Shown: positions 42,244 to 52,872 of the stretch, piece after piece | Layout of the letters: each line of letters starts with the position of its first letter | Numbering within the stretch: position 1 is the stretch's first letter | From: Catenovulum sediminis | Lineage (GTDB): Bacteria > Pseudomonadota > Gammaproteobacteria > Enterobacterales > Alteromonadaceae | DNA length: 64,000 nucleotides | Assembly: GCF_040270295.1 (NCBI RefSeq) | Contig: NZ_JBELOE010000067.1 | Direction: 5' to 3' (one strand) | Position numbers and translations under genes: made by a program | The notes under the pieces: generated by a model | Databases searched by the model: none | Seen by the model: the letters and a program-made list of their open reading frames with translations, nothing else | What the model was told of the DNA's origin: nothing

Positions 42244-44106
42244 TTATTTCATTTCGACAACTGAAATATCTTCAATTAAGATTTCTTCACCATTTGCAAG
42301 TGCTCCTTTAAACTCGTATCCCATCATGATGGGTTGAGGTAGGCCGGTCCACTCGGTTGGTATGGTAAAATCGCCAAACTCAACCAACTGCCAGTCAGTT
42401 GTATTTTCCAATTTTTGCGTTAGTTGCATATTGAATGGGGCGTTTCGGCGAGCGAAACCATTGTATTCATCAACAGAGTGATAGGTTGCATCATCAGCGG
42501 TTTTCCATGGGAACAAGAAGTTAGTAATCGTTCTTTCTTCGCCTTCCGCGACCAATGAATCTAATTTAATCCAAACTGAAAATTTAAATGTTTTACCAAC
42601 GGCATCAGGGCGGCCAAAGTTGCTGGCCGTCCAACTGGCTGTCGCTGAATTCCAGCGTTGTAAAAGTGTGCCGATCCCGTTTTTCATAATCGGATCTTCA
42701 AACGCTGCATCTACAACGCTCACTTTAAGCGCATGACTGCCATCAAAACCCTGATTCAAACCAGTTGATACAGCAGAAGCGGCACCTATAGCAACCCAGC
42801 GAGTTGAGTTATTGTCTGCACTCACTTTAACGTCTTTGTCGTTGATCATCGTATCGTGTTCTAACCCATAGCTGAAATCATAAGTCGCATTGTCCGCGGG
42901 GTTTACTGTTTCACAGGCGATGTTATCAACCACTGTTAATTCTAGTGTTTGATCGGCTATGGCAGAGGCGGGTACACCGTGTGTTTCACCTGTCGAGTAT
43001 GAGGCAGTTACTGTCGTGGAAGTGCCACTTGCTCCCGGTGTGAAAACAGCTGTTTGACCAAAACCAAAGTTTTGTACGTTTTGGAATGTAAAGTCTGCGG
43101 TGTTAGATGATTCAAAATCAAAAGTATATTCGCCAGTCAATTCTTTGCCCGGAATTTCTAGGTTTGGTTCAACAACAACACCTGATTTGGTACAAGAAGG
43201 CACTGATTTTTTACCCGTATATGCGCCTAATGCATCCTTCTCGCCATTCGTCAGCGCAATGGTAAAACCTGCCGTTACTGTAACTTCAGCGGTTGCGGTG
43301 AATCCACCATCAATGCTGGTTGCTGTAATATTAGCGCGACCTTCTTTAATACCGCTAACAACACCTGTATTTTCGTCAACGGTGGCAATTGAAGTATCAT
43401 CAATTGAATAGGAAATTTGACTGTTACAAGCATACGCCGGCGCAGTTGCGGCAGAAGCTTGTGAGCTACCACCAACTGGCACACTAACAGGCGCGATGTT
43501 TACACTCTCAACCGGATCTTGATTCGCATTTATCGTTATTTCTAATGTGCGGCGAGGGATAACTGTGCCTGGCGCATAGGTATAACCGTTATTAACTTCA
43601 TAACTCATGGTATAGGTAACACTTGATGGATAGTCTAAAAACTCATCTGCAATTGGCTTGCCGTCATCATCTTGTCCACCCCCCCGGATATTAGTGTTGT
43701 CGCAAAAACGTAAGCTTTCTGCAAACTTTTGGGTGTCTACAAGTAAAGCGCGTCCATCATCAGAAATTCTAAAAGGTGAAATCGTTAAATTGTTGGTTGA
43801 GTTGCTTTCGGTTTGAGGTGTTGTGAAATTTTGATCGGCTGTGAATTCAATTTGTCTAATTGCTAAATTACCTTGGTAATTTGCTGCGTCTTCACCTGCG
43901 ATGGTGGCACCTTGCAGTAAATCAATTGATTGCTCACCTGATTCTTCTGTGAGTGTTGCTGTGAGTACTTGTGATGCGTCAAATTCGACTGGGTTCGAGC
44001 CTGAAAATTCGGGGTCATATCCTTCTTTAACATCAGAAGTACATGCAGATAGTGCTGATACAACAGCGATAGCAGCTGCTGATTTTACTAGTAAGTTGTG
44101 TTTCAT
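42244..44106 (-). CDS. Ig-like lipoprotein with C-terminal module shared with GH82 enzymes
   Basis: The start at 44106 follows GGAGAAGTAAG and gives MKHNLLVKSAAAIAVVSALS with Cys in LSAC, a lipoprotein; the frame extending to 44160 has no signal logic. Length is 620 residues. After EGYDPEFSG (compare DGYDPQRDG at 12153) come a beta domain and a Big_2 Ig-like domain (about 215-300: IATVDENTGVVSGIKEGRAN). The last about 215 residues (from YDFSYGLEHD) resemble the accessory modules of the GH82 proteins at 21937 and 48332: 'KTFKFSVWIKL', 'NFLFPW', 'FTIPTEWTG', 'YEFKGALANGEEILIEDI' line up with 'SLWVKVEK', 'HHLLPW', 'FTIPDTWVHY', 'LFDGLEVGDKVYIDNY'. It is co-transcribed with the TBDR at 44190. A surface carrageenan-binding role is inferred. 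Confidence 0.72.
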   Translation of the reverse strand: MKHNLLVKSAAAIAVVSALSACTSDVKEGYDPEFSGSNPVEFDASQVLTATLTEESGEQSIDLLQGATIAGEDAANYQGNLAIRQIEFTADQNFTTPQTESNSTNNLTISPFRISDDGRALLVDTQKFAESLRFCDNTNIRGGGQDDDGKPIADEFLDYPSSVTYTMSYEVNNGYTYAPGTVIPRRTLEITINANQDPVESVNIAPVSVPVGGSSQASAATAPAYACNSQISYSIDDTSIATVDENTGVVSGIKEGRANITATSIDGGFTATAEVTVTAGFTIALTNGEKDALGAYTGKKSVPSCTKSGVVVEPNLEIPGKELTGEYTFDFESSNTADFTFQNVQNFGFGQTAVFTPGASGTSTTVTASYSTGETHGVPASAIADQTLELTVVDNIACETVNPADNATYDFSYGLEHDTMINDKDVKVSADNNSTRWVAIGAASAVSTGLNQGFDGSHALKVSVVDAAFEDPIMKNGIGTLLQRWNSATASWTASNFGRPDAVGKTFKFSVWIKLDSLVAEGEERTITNFLFPWKTADDATYHSVDEYNGFARRNAPFNMQLTQKLENTTDWQLVEFGDFTIPTEWTGLPQPIMMGYEFKGALANGEEILIEDISVVEMK

Positions 44107-44189
44107 CTTACTTCTCCAAAAATCTGTTTTAATGGTGGATGAATTTAACAATTCACCCACCTCATTTAATGTGTTTTGTCGTTAATTTA

Positions 44190-47100
44190 TTAAAAAGTGA
44201 TGCGCAGGCCTGCTCTGTATTGCACACCCGTTTTATAGGCTGCATATGTACGCGTGGTAACGCCGCCACCATCAAAGTAGTTGCCTTCGTTCACGCGAAT
44301 GGTTTGATCACTCGCATTAGTCGCGTCGGTCGCATTTCGTATGGTATGAAATAAGCGTCGATCGTCGTCCAATGCATTTATAATATTTAACGTCACACTA
44401 AAGTTATTATTGATTTTATAACTGCCACTGATGTCTAAGCGATGGGTTTCATCTTGCCAAATTGCGCCCCCCAGTACACCGCCATTAATCAATTGCACAC
44501 CCGTATATCGATGCGCAAAGCGTAAGTTCATCCCATCTTTTTCCCAAAAAACAGTGGTATTGGCAGAGTGTTGTGGCGTGAGTTCAACGGGCATGCCTTC
44601 TATTGAAATGCCGGTATCGCCAATATCAATATTGTCTTGCTCAGATTCTTGGTAGGTGTAATTAATGCTTGCACCTAAACCCGATAATAGACCTGGTAGA
44701 AAATCATAATTTTGCGTATAGCCGATTTCTAAACCGGTTATGCTAGAACCTGTTGCGTTTTGAACTTGGTTTATTACGGCGACGTCGCAGTCTATTGACC
44801 ATTGTTCCATCCAGCCTGCGGGATAACGATGCGCATGGCATTGGTCAGCATCACCCGGCACACGATTTTCGTCATAAGGTATTAAAATGTCGGTATCCGT
44901 TAACGTATACTCTGATTTTACATCTTTGTAGTGGTAGGGTGTATCGACCTCAATTTCTTGTCCTTCCATATCTTTGTTAAACAAAGCAACTGAAACCATA
45001 CCCGTTGGGTTGAAATACCATTCAAACGATGCATCTAAATTGGTTGATTCTAAGAAATCTAATTGTGTATTCCCAGCGTCACCATATGAAGTCCCCCATT
45101 GGTTTTCACGTATGCTTTTGCTTGGGTTTCTAGAATCAATTCTTGGGCGTGTTATGGTTTTACTCGCCGCAAAACGCAAAATTGTTTCTTCGTTAACCGC
45201 AAAGTTTAAATTTAAACTGGGCAAAACCGCATCTATGGTTGAAGTGTCAGACGTAGGCGCAAAACGTCGCCAAACTTTATCACCATAAACAGCGTAAGGT
45301 TCGCCGGCTTCGGTTGTTAAACGACTGGTCACACGTGAAATAAATGGCCAAATTGGTGCGTTGGCAGGCTGACCAAACCGAACCCACAAACCAGGGTTGG
45401 TCGATGTGGTTACACCCGCTTCGTTGGTATAAACAACAAAGTCTGAGTTGACCGGTAATGCGTTTTGAATCGTGCCATCACTATTCATCCATAACACCCG
45501 GTTGATATCTTCCTGCGCTACGCCATCTGGGCCTTGTAATAGCCATTCTTGTGTTTCGCTATCAAAAGGGTAGGTGTCGGCATTGTTACGGGTATAAGCA
45601 TGGGTAATTTGCCAAGCCCAACAGTTACTAAGTTGATCTTGGTTTTGTGGTGTACCACGCCAATCGCTGCTGCCGTTGTAAAAACCAACTTCGCCCGCTG
45701 GACAAGGTTGCTGCGACATATCACCTAGATTACGTTCAACGAGCAGTTCATAAGGGTCTATAATTTGTTGGTTGTTGATATAAGTAATATCACCTAAACC
45801 GCGGGCAAAGTTATCATCTTGTACTTTACGCAAACCGATATTACCGGTTAATTTGCCATCCATTGCTTCAAAATTGAGTTTTAAATAGGCCGCTTGTGTT
45901 TTTGTTTCGATTGAACGCGTACCTGCTGGGTCTAAACGTCTGACTAACTCACCATCCCCTCTGATTATATCTAACGCTTTTTGCGTATCTAACATCGGCC
46001 AACCGTTAAACAAAGGGCTGGATCGATCGCCTTGAATATCGACCGCAAAGTTGTCATATGGGAATCGTTCATTGGCCAATATATCTCCAACATTTATTGT
46101 TCCCATGCCACGCGGCGGCTCAGCATTGTCGTCGCCTTCGGCGGGTAAATCGGCACTATTGGTAACTTGCTCATTGCTGACCTGAACATCTCGCAGCCGC
46201 TTAGCGTATTTAACACCAAATTCAACTGAAACAAGGTGATCCATATCCAGCATGTAGTCAAAGTCTAAAAAGAGCGATTTGTTTTCATCTGTCAGCTTGT
46301 TGTTACGAAATGTAAATCCACCTAAATGATTATGATGTAAATCAAAGGGATTAAAACGGCTGCGTACATCAATAGGCGTGCCATCAAAGGCGTCAAATAC
46401 ACCCGGTGTTGTGCCGGTGAAAATACTACAATCAGCAGTATCACCTTGGGTACAGTTATACCCAACCAACTCATATTCAGGCATGGCCATAACCGCTTCA
46501 CGTCCGGCGGTGCCCCAGGTCGCTGTATTCATCGAAATATAGGCATCTGGTGAATTTTGATCGGGTGTTTCATCTAGCGTTTTTGAATAACCTAACATTA
46601 AATCCATTTTTAAATTGTCATTAATATGGTAATCCAATGAGAGTGATGCAACATCGGTTGTTAATTCGCGCATACCTGATGTGCGGTTAAAGCCACCGGT
46701 AAAACTGCGACCATACATTTCTTCGATGGTGTGCGTTGACGTGTCAACAACATTGATATCTGTATCGGCTTGCAGCTGATTAGCAGGTGATAAATTTAGC
46801 GTTAAAGAGTGATTGTCATTATCTTGTTTTTGTTTTGTATGGGTTAAATCAAGTTGAATGTCTATATTTTCTGTCGGGCGGAACTGAAAACCAGCGGATA
46901 GTGAGGTACGTTCACGCTCGTTTTGATTTAAACCGATTCGATAAAATTCTTTTGCCGTTGCCCATGCATCATCTTCGGTAATAATCGTTTGTGCGCTAGG
47001 ATCGTAGTTGGTTAAAGTATCTTCAGAATTTAACGTGCGGTTTTCCTCGTCATCACTAGAGTAACCTAACACGCGAATTTGTTTTCCGTTTAAATCTGTC

Positions 47101-47897
47101 GCTTTACGGCCACTTGCCGCTTCCCAATCTGCGATCGGTAAAACGCCATTTACATAATCAGATTGAATGCGGTCTTGACGGGTTTTTTGATTGTCATGAG
47201 ATACAGTTAAAATAACACCAAACTGATCATCAAAGAATTTTTTAGAAAAACTACCGTTTATCCGCGCATCGTACTCATCCGCATATTTGTTATAACGACC
47301 TTCGATGGTCGCGGTTAGACGGTCTTTACGCAGATCTAACGGTTTAACGGTTCTTAAAGTAACACTACCACCCAGTGAACCTTCATCTTGGTCAGCGGCC
47401 GCTGTTTTCACAACATCAATTGAAGATAAAATATCGGCCGAAAAGGTACTTAAGTCAACACTGTTGTCTTGTGTGCCGCCATCTGGATTGGATAAACCAC
47501 CCGTTAATGCAACACCATTCATCGTGATTTGGTTCATGCTGGGTCCAGCGCCACGAATTGAAATGCGAGCACCTTCACCGTCTTGTTCGGTTACTGTTAC
47601 ACCTGTCACCCGCGACAAAGCATCTGCAATATTTTGGTCGGTTGATTTACCAATGTCTTCCGCATGAATTGAATCACTCACTGTTTGCGAAAAACGTTTG
47701 GCATTCATCGCTTTTTGTAAACTACCTCGAAAGCCGGTTATTTCGATGGTTTCAATATCTGAGTTTAACGCTTCAGCTGTATTATTCTGATTAACCGAGT
47801 TGACTTCAGTGTCGTCTTCAGCTGCATACGCCGTGTTTGCAAAACACGATGCTAATACGGCTGCCGTTATTGCTTTGAGTTTAAAATTGTATTTCAT
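44190..47897 (-). CDS. TonB-dependent receptor, large (1235 residues), carrageenan block B
   Basis: Starts after GTGGAGAGG with signal peptide MKYNFKLKAITAAVLASCFA, ending NTAYA. The TonB-box/plug entry is IETIEITGFRGSLQKAMNAK, and the plug has IADALSRVTGVTVTEQDGEG, ISIRGAGPSMNQITMNGVAL and DQDEGSLGGSVTLRTVKPLD. The barrel ends GVQYRAGLRITF. It is a clear paralogue of the receptor at 14845: same length, same plug phrases, same gene order with an Ig-like lipoprotein behind. Duplication of the whole pair is therefore likely, perhaps with different oligosaccharide preferences. It is divergent from the GH82 lipoprotein gene at 48332, and the near-perfect operator-like motif at 48011 lies 114 bp upstream. 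Confidence 0.9.
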   Translation of the reverse strand: MKYNFKLKAITAAVLASCFANTAYAAEDDTEVNSVNQNNTAEALNSDIETIEITGFRGSLQKAMNAKRFSQTVSDSIHAEDIGKSTDQNIADALSRVTGVTVTEQDGEGARISIRGAGPSMNQITMNGVALTGGLSNPDGGTQDNSVDLSTFSADILSSIDVVKTAAADQDEGSLGGSVTLRTVKPLDLRKDRLTATIEGRYNKYADEYDARINGSFSKKFFDDQFGVILTVSHDNQKTRQDRIQSDYVNGVLPIADWEAASGRKATDLNGKQIRVLGYSSDDEENRTLNSEDTLTNYDPSAQTIITEDDAWATAKEFYRIGLNQNERERTSLSAGFQFRPTENIDIQLDLTHTKQKQDNDNHSLTLNLSPANQLQADTDINVVDTSTHTIEEMYGRSFTGGFNRTSGMRELTTDVASLSLDYHINDNLKMDLMLGYSKTLDETPDQNSPDAYISMNTATWGTAGREAVMAMPEYELVGYNCTQGDTADCSIFTGTTPGVFDAFDGTPIDVRSRFNPFDLHHNHLGGFTFRNNKLTDENKSLFLDFDYMLDMDHLVSVEFGVKYAKRLRDVQVSNEQVTNSADLPAEGDDNAEPPRGMGTINVGDILANERFPYDNFAVDIQGDRSSPLFNGWPMLDTQKALDIIRGDGELVRRLDPAGTRSIETKTQAAYLKLNFEAMDGKLTGNIGLRKVQDDNFARGLGDITYINNQQIIDPYELLVERNLGDMSQQPCPAGEVGFYNGSSDWRGTPQNQDQLSNCWAWQITHAYTRNNADTYPFDSETQEWLLQGPDGVAQEDINRVLWMNSDGTIQNALPVNSDFVVYTNEAGVTTSTNPGLWVRFGQPANAPIWPFISRVTSRLTTEAGEPYAVYGDKVWRRFAPTSDTSTIDAVLPSLNLNFAVNEETILRFAASKTITRPRIDSRNPSKSIRENQWGTSYGDAGNTQLDFLESTNLDASFEWYFNPTGMVSVALFNKDMEGQEIEVDTPYHYKDVKSEYTLTDTDILIPYDENRVPGDADQCHAHRYPAGWMEQWSIDCDVAVINQVQNATGSSITGLEIGYTQNYDFLPGLLSGLGASINYTYQESEQDNIDIGDTGISIEGMPVELTPQHSANTTVFWEKDGMNLRFAHRYTGVQLINGGVLGGAIWQDETHRLDISGSYKINNNFSVTLNIINALDDDRRLFHTIRNATDATNASDQTIRVNEGNYFDGGGVTTRTYAAYKTGVQYRAGLRITF

Positions 47898-48010
47898 GTG
47901 GGCCTCTCCACTTGTTTCAATTTAGTGCTGTACCTCAACCGTTTTCTGTCCTTAGAAATCTATTGAGTATAGGCATTTATATAACTTCTGGGTTATTTAG
48001 TTGCTACTTT

Positions 48011-48027
48011 AATAAACATCATATGTT
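48011..48027. promoter_or_regulatory. Operator-like motif upstream of TBDR B
   Basis: AATAAACATCATATGTT is the reverse complement of AACATATGATGTTTATT, one base different from the copy at 21080. The AACAT-N3-ATGTT palindrome is intact. Confidence 0.62.
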
Positions 48028-48221
48028 TATTTATAATGCATTAAAGCATAGGTCATTTATTTAATCAATATGTTGCTTGATTTTAAATTAATGTTAAAAG
48101 TTTGGTGCTAGATTCCAATTTTAAACTCAAAGGTTTTGAGACGAACAATACAAAACATTTTGATTTCTATCCGGGAAGCTCTTGTTGATTTTTAACATTC
48201 CATTTGCAATATTGTTATACA

Positions 48222-48238
48222 AAGGTATTATGTTTGGT
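48222..48238. promoter_or_regulatory. Operator-like motif variant upstream of GH82
   Basis: AAGGTATTATGTTTGGT agrees with the recurrent motif at about 13 of 17 positions and resembles the variant before the GH82 operon at 11698. It lies 93 bp upstream of the GH82 start. Confidence 0.4.
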
Positions 48239-48331
48239 AAGGTTTTATGTGTGTTGTCAGGGAGTGAATGTCACGCATAAAATGTCAGCCGCATCGTAAA
48301 ACACAATGAGAAATTCCTTTTAGGAGAGAAA

Positions 48332-50623
<2,292 letters not shown>

Positions 50624-50632
50624 TCTATTACT

Positions 50633-50648
50633 GCCGGCTATTAGCCGG
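50633..50648 (+). terminator. Short GC hairpin after the GH82 lipoprotein gene
   Basis: CCGGCT pairs with AGCCGG around ATT, and TTTGT follows. It starts about 10 bp after the stop codon. It is a weak but plausible terminator. Confidence 0.5.
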
Positions 50649-50702
50649 TTTGTCTCTACCTTTATATAGTGATTAATTTACACTTTATTTACATTGTTTT
50701 TA

Positions 50703-50719
50703 TACATACTATGTTTGTT
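50703..50719. promoter_or_regulatory. Operator-like motif upstream of the beta-helix lipoprotein
   Basis: TACATACTATGTTTGTT fits the recurrent motif at 14 of 17 positions and contains a perfect ACATA-C-TATGT palindrome. It ends 71 bp upstream of the ATG at 50791. Confidence 0.55.
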
Positions 50720-50790
50720 AATGTAGTATTATTGTTTTATCGATTAAAATAAGTGCATATCTTGTTAGAGTGCACGAATAGTGAGGGTTT

Positions 50791-52734
50791 ATGTTAAATC
50801 AAACGAGCAATTTATCCGTTAAAGACATCACAAAGCGCTTATCGTTAAGTGCTTTGTTAGCTGTTTTAGCAGGTTGTTCAAGTCAGGCTGCTTATACAGA
50901 CACAACAACAATTACACAGCCGCAAAATCAGGTAAAAGAATACAAACAAGTGGATACCGAAACTCAGTTGGCTTGGATTGATTCAGCGATGAAAAGCGGA
51001 ACCGATCTAACTGGATATGGAGAATTAGAAACTTTATTTGTCACTCATCGTGAATTTGGTGACATCGGCTTTTTTGAGGATAAATTAGAAAAAACGCCGG
51101 TTAGAGAGCGCACCCTATATGCAGATGATAATTTTTCTGCTCAAACAGATAACACCAAAGATGTACAAACGGCTGTTCGTTGGGCCGGTGGTATGGATAA
51201 AAAAACCGGAAAAGCCTCAGGATTAGTGACTTTATTGCCGTCTAAAAATGGACAGAATAATCGTTTTAGTCTTGCTGCAATTGAAATGAGTTCTAACGTG
51301 AAATTGCAGATTCATCCCGATGTTGTAATTGAAATGCGCGGCACAAAAGAAAAAAACAAATTCAAAGCTTCAAGCTTGTTTACCATAGGCCGTAGCCGTG
51401 GTCCAAAAAACTTAATTGAAGAGCGTGTTGAAAATGTTGAAATCACCTCGATGGATCCAACGCGCAATTTTACCATAGACGCACGAACCAATATGCCTCA
51501 TAACTACGGTTCTATGAACAATGCTTATGGTGGTTTGGTGAATTTAACACGGGCGGTCCCTGTGGGGATTTTTTACGCCAAAAACTTTAAAGTTTCAAAT
51601 ATGACGATTCTGGATAATCATACTGAATCAGTCACGATTCAACTATCGGCAGACCGCGACTATAAAGACGGGGCATTTGCTTATCGTTTTGCTAGCAAGC
51701 CTGTTTTTTTACAAGCAAGATACCAAAAAAATTCAGATGGCAGTAATAAACCGATGAGTTCGAAAAATATTCCATTGCCAATGGATGCTAAGGGAAATTT
51801 TATTGACGAAAACGGGGATGTTATTCCTGATATGTTTGCAATTCAACGAAATCAGACTTATGGACGAACGCCAATAAAAGGCACCATTAAGAATATTAAA
51901 TCGATCAATGCGCATACAGGTTATGGCACCGTTCAGGTTTATGGTGGTGATTGGATAGAAATCGATAATATTGAAGCGGTAAACGGTATTGGTGTTCGTG
52001 TGGAAGCGGGTAATGGCACCAATCGGGATGATTCTAATCGCGCAGGCCCTTATTTGACATCAGCCAATAAAATTAAAATATCTAATGTAAAAGTGACCGA
52101 TGGGTTTACCGGCGTATGGTTAAAAACACACGCGAAAATAATGAAAGACATTCACGTACACAACGTCGAAGCGATAGATAGTGGGACGGCACTATTAATT
52201 GGTAAAGGTTCTTTTGCTTGTAAAGACAAGTGTCGTGATTTAACGCGCGGCCGAATTAATGGTTTAAAAATAACCGGTGATATTATTTTGCGTCAGACAA
52301 AATATGACGCACCGGTTGCGGAAGTCGGCAATTTGGCAACGTACATGATCAATGATGCCAATCGCGAATATCTTGCCAAGAAAAACGGTAAAACGATAGC
52401 GCAATTGGGTCGCAGTGATCTACAAAATAAAACCATTGAAAATATTAAACAATTGTCCGAGCAGCAGCGCACCGCGCTTACACCAGACGATTTTGATAAC
52501 CCTTCCGGTACTCGATGGTACGATATTTTTCCAACCGCGCCAGTTTTGCTTTTTAATCAATATTCAGCCACTGAAGTGGGTGACCAATCGCCCTACGTAG
52601 GCTATTTTCCGGTTGATTTAACCCAAGCAAACATCGTTTCAGACGGGCTACCTAACAGCGACGTAAAAGTATTGTATCGCAGCGATATGCGTTTACCCAA
52701 TGGTCAACCAGCGACCGATTTTATCAACAAATAA
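50791..52734 (+). CDS. Parallel beta-helix lipoprotein distantly related to GH82
   Basis: The 647-residue product has a lipoprotein signal (LSLSALLAVLAGC). It has no close family that I recognise, but several stretches line up with GH82. VKLQIHPDVVIEMRG aligns with the GH82 'NVHLEVEQGATFYM' rung. HTGYGTVQVYGGDWIEIDNI aligns with 'LFGYGLVQMYGADNILFRNL'. NGIGVRVEAGNGTN aligns with 'GGITLRMETDNLTM', and GVWLKTHAKIMKDIHVHNV aligns with 'PVMFGPHFQENGSVQVNGV'. Glu405 matches the GH82 catalytic Glu and His447 matches its conserved His, but the second acid (Asp) is replaced by Gly407. Many rungs are longer than in GH82. It may be a carrageenan-active enzyme with a different second residue, or a non-catalytic binder. 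It sits between GH82 and the GH-A genes and has its own operator-like motif. Confidence 0.6.
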   Translation: MLNQTSNLSVKDITKRLSLSALLAVLAGCSSQAAYTDTTTITQPQNQVKEYKQVDTETQLAWIDSAMKSGTDLTGYGELETLFVTHREFGDIGFFEDKLEKTPVRERTLYADDNFSAQTDNTKDVQTAVRWAGGMDKKTGKASGLVTLLPSKNGQNNRFSLAAIEMSSNVKLQIHPDVVIEMRGTKEKNKFKASSLFTIGRSRGPKNLIEERVENVEITSMDPTRNFTIDARTNMPHNYGSMNNAYGGLVNLTRAVPVGIFYAKNFKVSNMTILDNHTESVTIQLSADRDYKDGAFAYRFASKPVFLQARYQKNSDGSNKPMSSKNIPLPMDAKGNFIDENGDVIPDMFAIQRNQTYGRTPIKGTIKNIKSINAHTGYGTVQVYGGDWIEIDNIEAVNGIGVRVEAGNGTNRDDSNRAGPYLTSANKIKISNVKVTDGFTGVWLKTHAKIMKDIHVHNVEAIDSGTALLIGKGSFACKDKCRDLTRGRINGLKITGDIILRQTKYDAPVAEVGNLATYMINDANREYLAKKNGKTIAQLGRSDLQNKTIENIKQLSEQQRTALTPDDFDNPSGTRWYDIFPTAPVLLFNQYSATEVGDQSPYVGYFPVDLTQANIVSDGLPNSDVKVLYRSDMRLPNGQPATDFINK

Positions 52735-52770
52735 ATTGAATATGTTGGCTGGTAAACATTATCAGTGCAA

Positions 52771-52796
52771 GTGAGACAGGGTCTGTCTCACTTTAT
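52771..52796 (+). terminator. Rho-independent terminator after the beta-helix gene
   Basis: GTGAGACAG (52771-52779) pairs perfectly with CTGTCTCAC (52783-52791), followed by TTTATT. Confidence 0.88.
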
Positions 52797-52872
52797 TAGT
52801 TGTATTTATTTTTACTTTCTATATAAAACGACTTAACTATATATGATTTTTCAATGTGCTTATGGAAAAAGT

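Larger units (their letters stand above)
47898..48331. other. Divergent promoter region between TBDR and GH82
   Basis: No gene is present. Two operator-like motifs occur, at 48011-48027 (closer to the TBDR) and 48222-48238 (closer to GH82), so the two divergent units may be controlled together. Confidence 0.55.
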
